From NCBI RefSeq assembly GCF_002968635.1, contig NZ_PVBN01000015.1, positions 1 through 64,000 of the forward strand: a DNA stretch of 64,000 nt, read 5' to 3'. This document shows, piece after piece, positions 61,615-64,000 of this stretch (the stretch's first letter is position 1; every line of letters begins with the position of its first letter). This DNA comes from Neorhizobium alkalisoli (GTDB lineage Bacteria > Pseudomonadota > Alphaproteobacteria > Rhizobiales > Rhizobiaceae). A model generated the notes under the pieces. It was not told the DNA's origin. It ran no database searches and saw nothing but the letters and a program-made list of their open reading frames with translations. The position numbers were made by a program, and so were the translations under genes.

Positions 61615-62035
61615 GATATTCGATCCCTGCTTGCCATAGCGCCGGGGCGACGCTCATCATTCGTGCGCGGCAAGCGAACGTGCATTGCAATAAGCCGTGA
61701 CTAGCGCAGCCGAAGGCGCGGCGCAAGACTTTTGAACGGCAGCCCCTGCACCAAAATGAAGCAGTTCCAAAGCATAATTTGCAATAAACACGCGGCTTGG
61801 ACCGAAGAACCGGCATGAGCGCCCCCGGCGGAAACCCACCGAGTTCCAAAAGGATCACGAAGTTGGGCCGACGACGCGTCCTAAAAGTTCACCTCGACGG
61901 ACAGCGTCACTCAGCCGCACGCGACGCCGCGGAAACAAGCACATGGTGTTCAGCGGCAAGAGACAGCCGGGAGAAACACTTCAGGAATCTTTCGCTCACG
62001 GAAGAACAATGGATCGACAGGACCTAGGAAACAAA
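61615..62035. other. Upstream region of the nuo operon
   Basis: 421 bases between nuoA and the tRNA-Asp pair. Apart from a putative nuo promoter (61699-61727) no gene is supported; short minus-strand frames here lack conserved features. Confidence 0.5.
61699..61727 (-). promoter_or_regulatory. Putative promoter of the nuo operon
   Basis: Minus strand CTTGCG (61722-61727), 17-base spacer, CTAGTC (61699-61704). About 85 bases upstream of nuoA. Similar to alphaproteobacterial housekeeping promoters; match by eye only. Confidence 0.4.
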
Positions 62036-62112
62036 TGGCGCGAGTGACGGGGCTCGAACCCGCGACCTCCGGCGTGACAGGCCGGCACTCTAACCGACTG
62101 AGCTACACCCGC
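62036..62112 (-). tRNA. tRNA-Asp(GTC), copy 2 of a tandem pair
   Basis: 77 bases on the minus strand. Acceptor GCGGGTG pairs with CACTCGC (one G-T), D-arm GCTCAGTCGGTTAGAG, anticodon loop CTGTCAC (anticodon GTC), T-loop GGTTCGAGCC, and encoded CCA. Identical to the copy at 62184-62260. Confidence 0.97.
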
Positions 62113-62183
62113 GCATATTGCCGACTTTCGGCATCCGCTTCATCACGCTGATCGCGCGACTGACGGATATTCGAGGAGGAGAA

Positions 62184-62260
62184 TGGCGCGAGTGACGGGG
62201 CTCGAACCCGCGACCTCCGGCGTGACAGGCCGGCACTCTAACCGACTGAGCTACACCCGC
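62184..62260 (-). tRNA. tRNA-Asp(GTC), copy 1 of a tandem pair
   Basis: 77 bases, identical in sequence to 62036-62112; the repeat period is 148 bases. The spacer between the copies differs and contains nothing recognised. Confidence 0.97.
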
Positions 62261-62315
62261 GCATTACTCAAGGGCAACGCCCTCCCTTGCGGCCTCGACC
62301 GCTTGGTTGAGCGGC

Positions 62316-62344
62316 TAACTAAGAGGTTCGCGATCGGGTGTCAA
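62316..62344 (-). promoter_or_regulatory. Promoter of the tRNA-Asp pair
   Basis: Minus strand TTGACA (62339-62344), 17-base spacer, TAGTTA (62316-62321). The predicted start lies about 48 bases before the first tRNA. A near-consensus -35 makes this the strongest promoter seen in the window. Confidence 0.6.
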
Positions 62345-62447
62345 GCAGGTTTCAAGACAAAAGGATGACGCTTCATCTCTTTCCCCGCCCCCGCCTGCCG
62401 ATTAGCGCCGTCTGCTCAAAAAATTCAAAAAAACATCACGAAAGCTC

Positions 62448-62476
62448 TTGCGGTTTTTCTTCGATCCGCATAGATC
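62448..62476 (+). promoter_or_regulatory. Putative promoter of tRNA-Val
   Basis: TTGCGG (62448-62453), 17-base spacer, TAGATC (62471-62476), about 37 bases ahead of the tRNA start. Confidence 0.4.
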
Positions 62477-62519
62477 ACGGCCACCGACGCGGCGGGACAC
62501 TTGCTCCGCAGCCGCAGGC

Positions 62520-62595
62520 GGGCGATTAGCTCAGTTGGTAGAGCGCCTCGTTTACACCGAGGATGTCGGGAGTTCGAGTCTCTCATCGCCCACCA
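62520..62595 (+). tRNA. tRNA-Val(TAC)
   Basis: 76 bases. Acceptor GGGCGAT / ATCGCCC, D-arm GCTCAGTTGGTAGAGC, anticodon loop with TAC, T-loop GTTCGAGTC, and encoded CCA at 62593-62595. The integrase gene begins 91 bases downstream, so the 3' half is the likely attachment site of an integrated element. Confidence 0.97.
62570..62595 (+). other. Probable attachment site (tRNA-Val 3' end)
   Basis: Tyrosine recombinases next to tRNA genes usually recombine at the T-arm and 3' end of the tRNA. The adjacent integrase suggests that this is one junction (attL/attR) of an island extending right. The matching repeat would be outside the window, so the exact core is unknown. Confidence 0.45.
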
Positions 62596-62653
62596 TTCTA
62601 TCCCTTTGATATTGCTTAGACCCCTTGCGCCGTAAGGCGTTTCGCCCATATTG

Positions 62654-62675
62654 ACGTCACAAATCACGTCACAAA
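62654..62675 (+). repeat. Direct repeat ACGTCACAAA upstream of the integrase
   Basis: ACGTCACAAA occurs at 62654-62663 and 62666-62675, a 12-base period, just before the integrase start. It could be an arm-type integrase-binding site or an operator. Confidence 0.6.
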
Positions 62676-62686
62676 ATGGGTTCGCA

Positions 62687-64000
62687 ATGGCTGGCAACCT
62701 CCGGCACTGGAAAGAACGCAACGGGCGCTACTCCGCGCGAGTCGTCATCCCGCCCTATCTTCGCCCATACCTCGATAATCGCGCCGAACTGGAAATTCAG
62801 CTAGGCGGCGACCGCCGAACGGCCCTTCGGAACCATGCCGCCGCCGTGGCTTCGATACAGCGGCAGATAGGGATTGCCCGCCAGAAGCATGAAGCGGCGA
62901 CCGGACAACAGGCGAAGGCAACACCCTACCCTCTCACAGCGCAACAGATCGCCATCCGCGACTACCAAAGCCAGATTACCTTTGACGCTGAAATTCGGAC
63001 GCATGATCCGCGCTATGCTCAGATGGGCGTTGATGCCGACGAAGGACGCCGTTTCCGCGACGGCTTTGCCGGACGCCTTACCGATGACGAACTAGACGAC
63101 CTTGTAGGCGCACGGGTAGAGCGCGCCCGCCTCGCCGGCAACACCGATGCCGTAAGAGGAACACCGGAATGGCGAGCTTTGGCACAAGCCCTTTGTGTGG
63201 CCTCCTATGAAGCCATGCTTCGGCAGGATGAACGCGACGAAGGGAACTTCACAGGGGAACCAGTCCACCCACTGCTTGCCGACGCGCCCCCTATATATAA
63301 TGACGAGCCTGACCCGATCACGTTCGACACCATCATTGACGACGAGGTGAAGCGGCGGGCGCGAGGTAAGAACGCCAAGCCCCTCCCCGACCGAACTGCG
63401 AAAAAGTATCGCGACCATTGCACTGCGTTCGCGAAGTGGCGCAAGAGCAAGAACGCGATGACCGTTACAGCGGCAGAAGGCAAAGGCTGGATTGAAGCTT
63501 TGCAAGACGCGGGCGAACTCAGCAACCGCACCGTTAAGGCGATGCTCCAGAATGTCCGAACGGTCATGAATTGGGGAAGGCATAACGACCCGGCCAATTT
63601 CTTCCCCGCTGGCAACCCCTTGAACGGCATCAAGGCCCCCGACTACACAACCCTACCCTCTTACCTTCGCGCATTCACAATGGATGAAGCTAAGCGTGTC
63701 CTCGCCGCCACCAGAAACGAGGACAAGCCGATGTTCCGGTGGATACCGTGGCTTTGCGCTTATTCCGGTATGCGTGTCAGCGAGGCCGGAAATCTTCGGA
63801 AGGAAGATTTCTTCGAAATCGGTGGCCGGTGGTTCTGGAAGGTAACGACCGTTGGCGCGCGCTCGCTGAAGACGGCAAGCAGCGAACGGCGCATCCCGGT
63901 CCACAAGGCTCTAGTCGATGAGGGCCTTATCGAGTTCGTGAAGGCAGCGAAGCCGGGACGCCTGTTCAAGGGCGACACGAAAGACACCGTCCTTATCCAG
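62687..64000 (+). CDS. Tyrosine recombinase/integrase, cut by window end
   Basis: 438 codons are open from the ATG at 62687 to the last base. The N terminus MAGNLRHWKERNGRYSARVV is of the DUF6538 type found at the start of many island integrases, followed by a long helical region. The catalytic domain begins with FTMDEAKRVLAATRNED and holds the first catalytic arginine in YSGMRVSEAGNLR (Arg363) and a Lys in the SLKTASSERRIPVH beta-hairpin. The remaining H-x-x-R...Y part is beyond the window. Adjacent to tRNA-Val, so it probably drives a tRNA-targeted genomic island or prophage. No strong ribosome-binding site is seen; a TTG at 62651 is an alternative start. Confidence 0.88.
   Translation, partial: MAGNLRHWKERNGRYSARVVIPPYLRPYLDNRAELEIQLGGDRRTALRNHAAAVASIQRQIGIARQKHEAATGQQAKATPYPLTAQQIAIRDYQSQITFDAEIRTHDPRYAQMGVDADEGRRFRDGFAGRLTDDELDDLVGARVERARLAGNTDAVRGTPEWRALAQALCVASYEAMLRQDERDEGNFTGEPVHPLLADAPPIYNDEPDPITFDTIIDDEVKRRARGKNAKPLPDRTAKKYRDHCTAFAKWRKSKNAMTVTAAEGKGWIEALQDAGELSNRTVKAMLQNVRTVMNWGRHNDPANFFPAGNPLNGIKAPDYTTLPSYLRAFTMDEAKRVLAATRNEDKPMFRWIPWLCAYSGMRVSEAGNLRKEDFFEIGGRWFWKVTTVGARSLKTASSERRIPVHKALVDEGLIEFVKAAKPGRLFKGDTKDTVLIQ

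Noticed and set aside
62183..62368. Open frame beginning MARVTGLEPATSG
   Set aside because: It is the translation of the strand opposite the tRNA-Asp gene, a well-known annotation artefact.
62425..62721. Minus-strand frame with MRDSNSRHPRCKRGALPTEL
   Set aside because: Antisense of tRNA-Val; a recurring false protein in databases.
1..64000. CRISPR array, rRNA operon, plasmid or phage structural genes
   Set aside because: No regularly spaced repeats, rRNA or structural phage genes were seen; only the integrase at the right edge indicates a mobile element besides IS630.

Overview
The window is a high-GC piece of core chromosome from an alphaproteobacterium, most likely a member of the Rhizobiaceae (Rhizobium/Agrobacterium/Ensifer-like). 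The evidence is family content and gene order: the gatCA/gatB block, pyrB with a pyrC-like gene, plsY-dprA-topA-rnr, pleD-divK, dinB, dnaE, lolD/lolC-proS, rnj-birA, and a 14-subunit nuo operon with a separate NDUFA12-type complex I gene. No species was assigned because no search could be run.

Left part (1-13.3 kb). The window opens inside the tail of an IS630-type transposase that lies 6 bases from a DUF2155 gene. Then come the complex I accessory gene NDUFA12, four GNAT acetyltransferase genes interleaved with gatB and gatCA (tRNA-dependent glutamine/asparagine synthesis), a YjhX (topoisomerase-inhibitor) homologue flanked by two of those GNATs, a UPF0173 hydrolase, ruvX, two small membrane proteins, a TetR regulator beside an AEC permease, and an AidB-like acyl-CoA dehydrogenase.

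Middle part (13.4-45.7 kb). A long plus-strand run holds pyrB, a dihydroorotase-like gene without metal ligands, a DUF6572 gene, plsY, dprA, topA, rnr, a DUF983 gene, a NUDIX hydrolase, an MFS transporter and rpmG. A structured, gene-poor gap of about 720 bases follows, then pleD-divK (cell cycle and c-di-GMP) on the minus strand. dinB carries a perfect alphaproteobacterial LexA box. An L,D-transpeptidase, dnaE, a 28-codon membrane microprotein with two LexA-like sites, a PAP2 phosphatase, DUF1206, lolD/lolC, proS, mce, rnj and birA complete this part.

Right part (45.6-64 kb). The operon nuoABCDEFGHIJKLMN runs on the minus strand. It carries extra passengers: a small secreted protein between nuoD and nuoE, a 29-codon ORF coupled to nuoE, and a helix-hairpin-helix protein between nuoF and nuoG. 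Upstream lie two identical tRNA-Asp(GTC) genes and a tRNA-Val(TAC). A tyrosine-recombinase gene begins directly after tRNA-Val and runs off the window, so the right edge is the likely entry into a tRNA-integrated element. Several short genes listed here (the IS630 tail, 9572-9742, rpmG, 36509-36595, 57466-57555 and the integrase) were read directly from the sequence.
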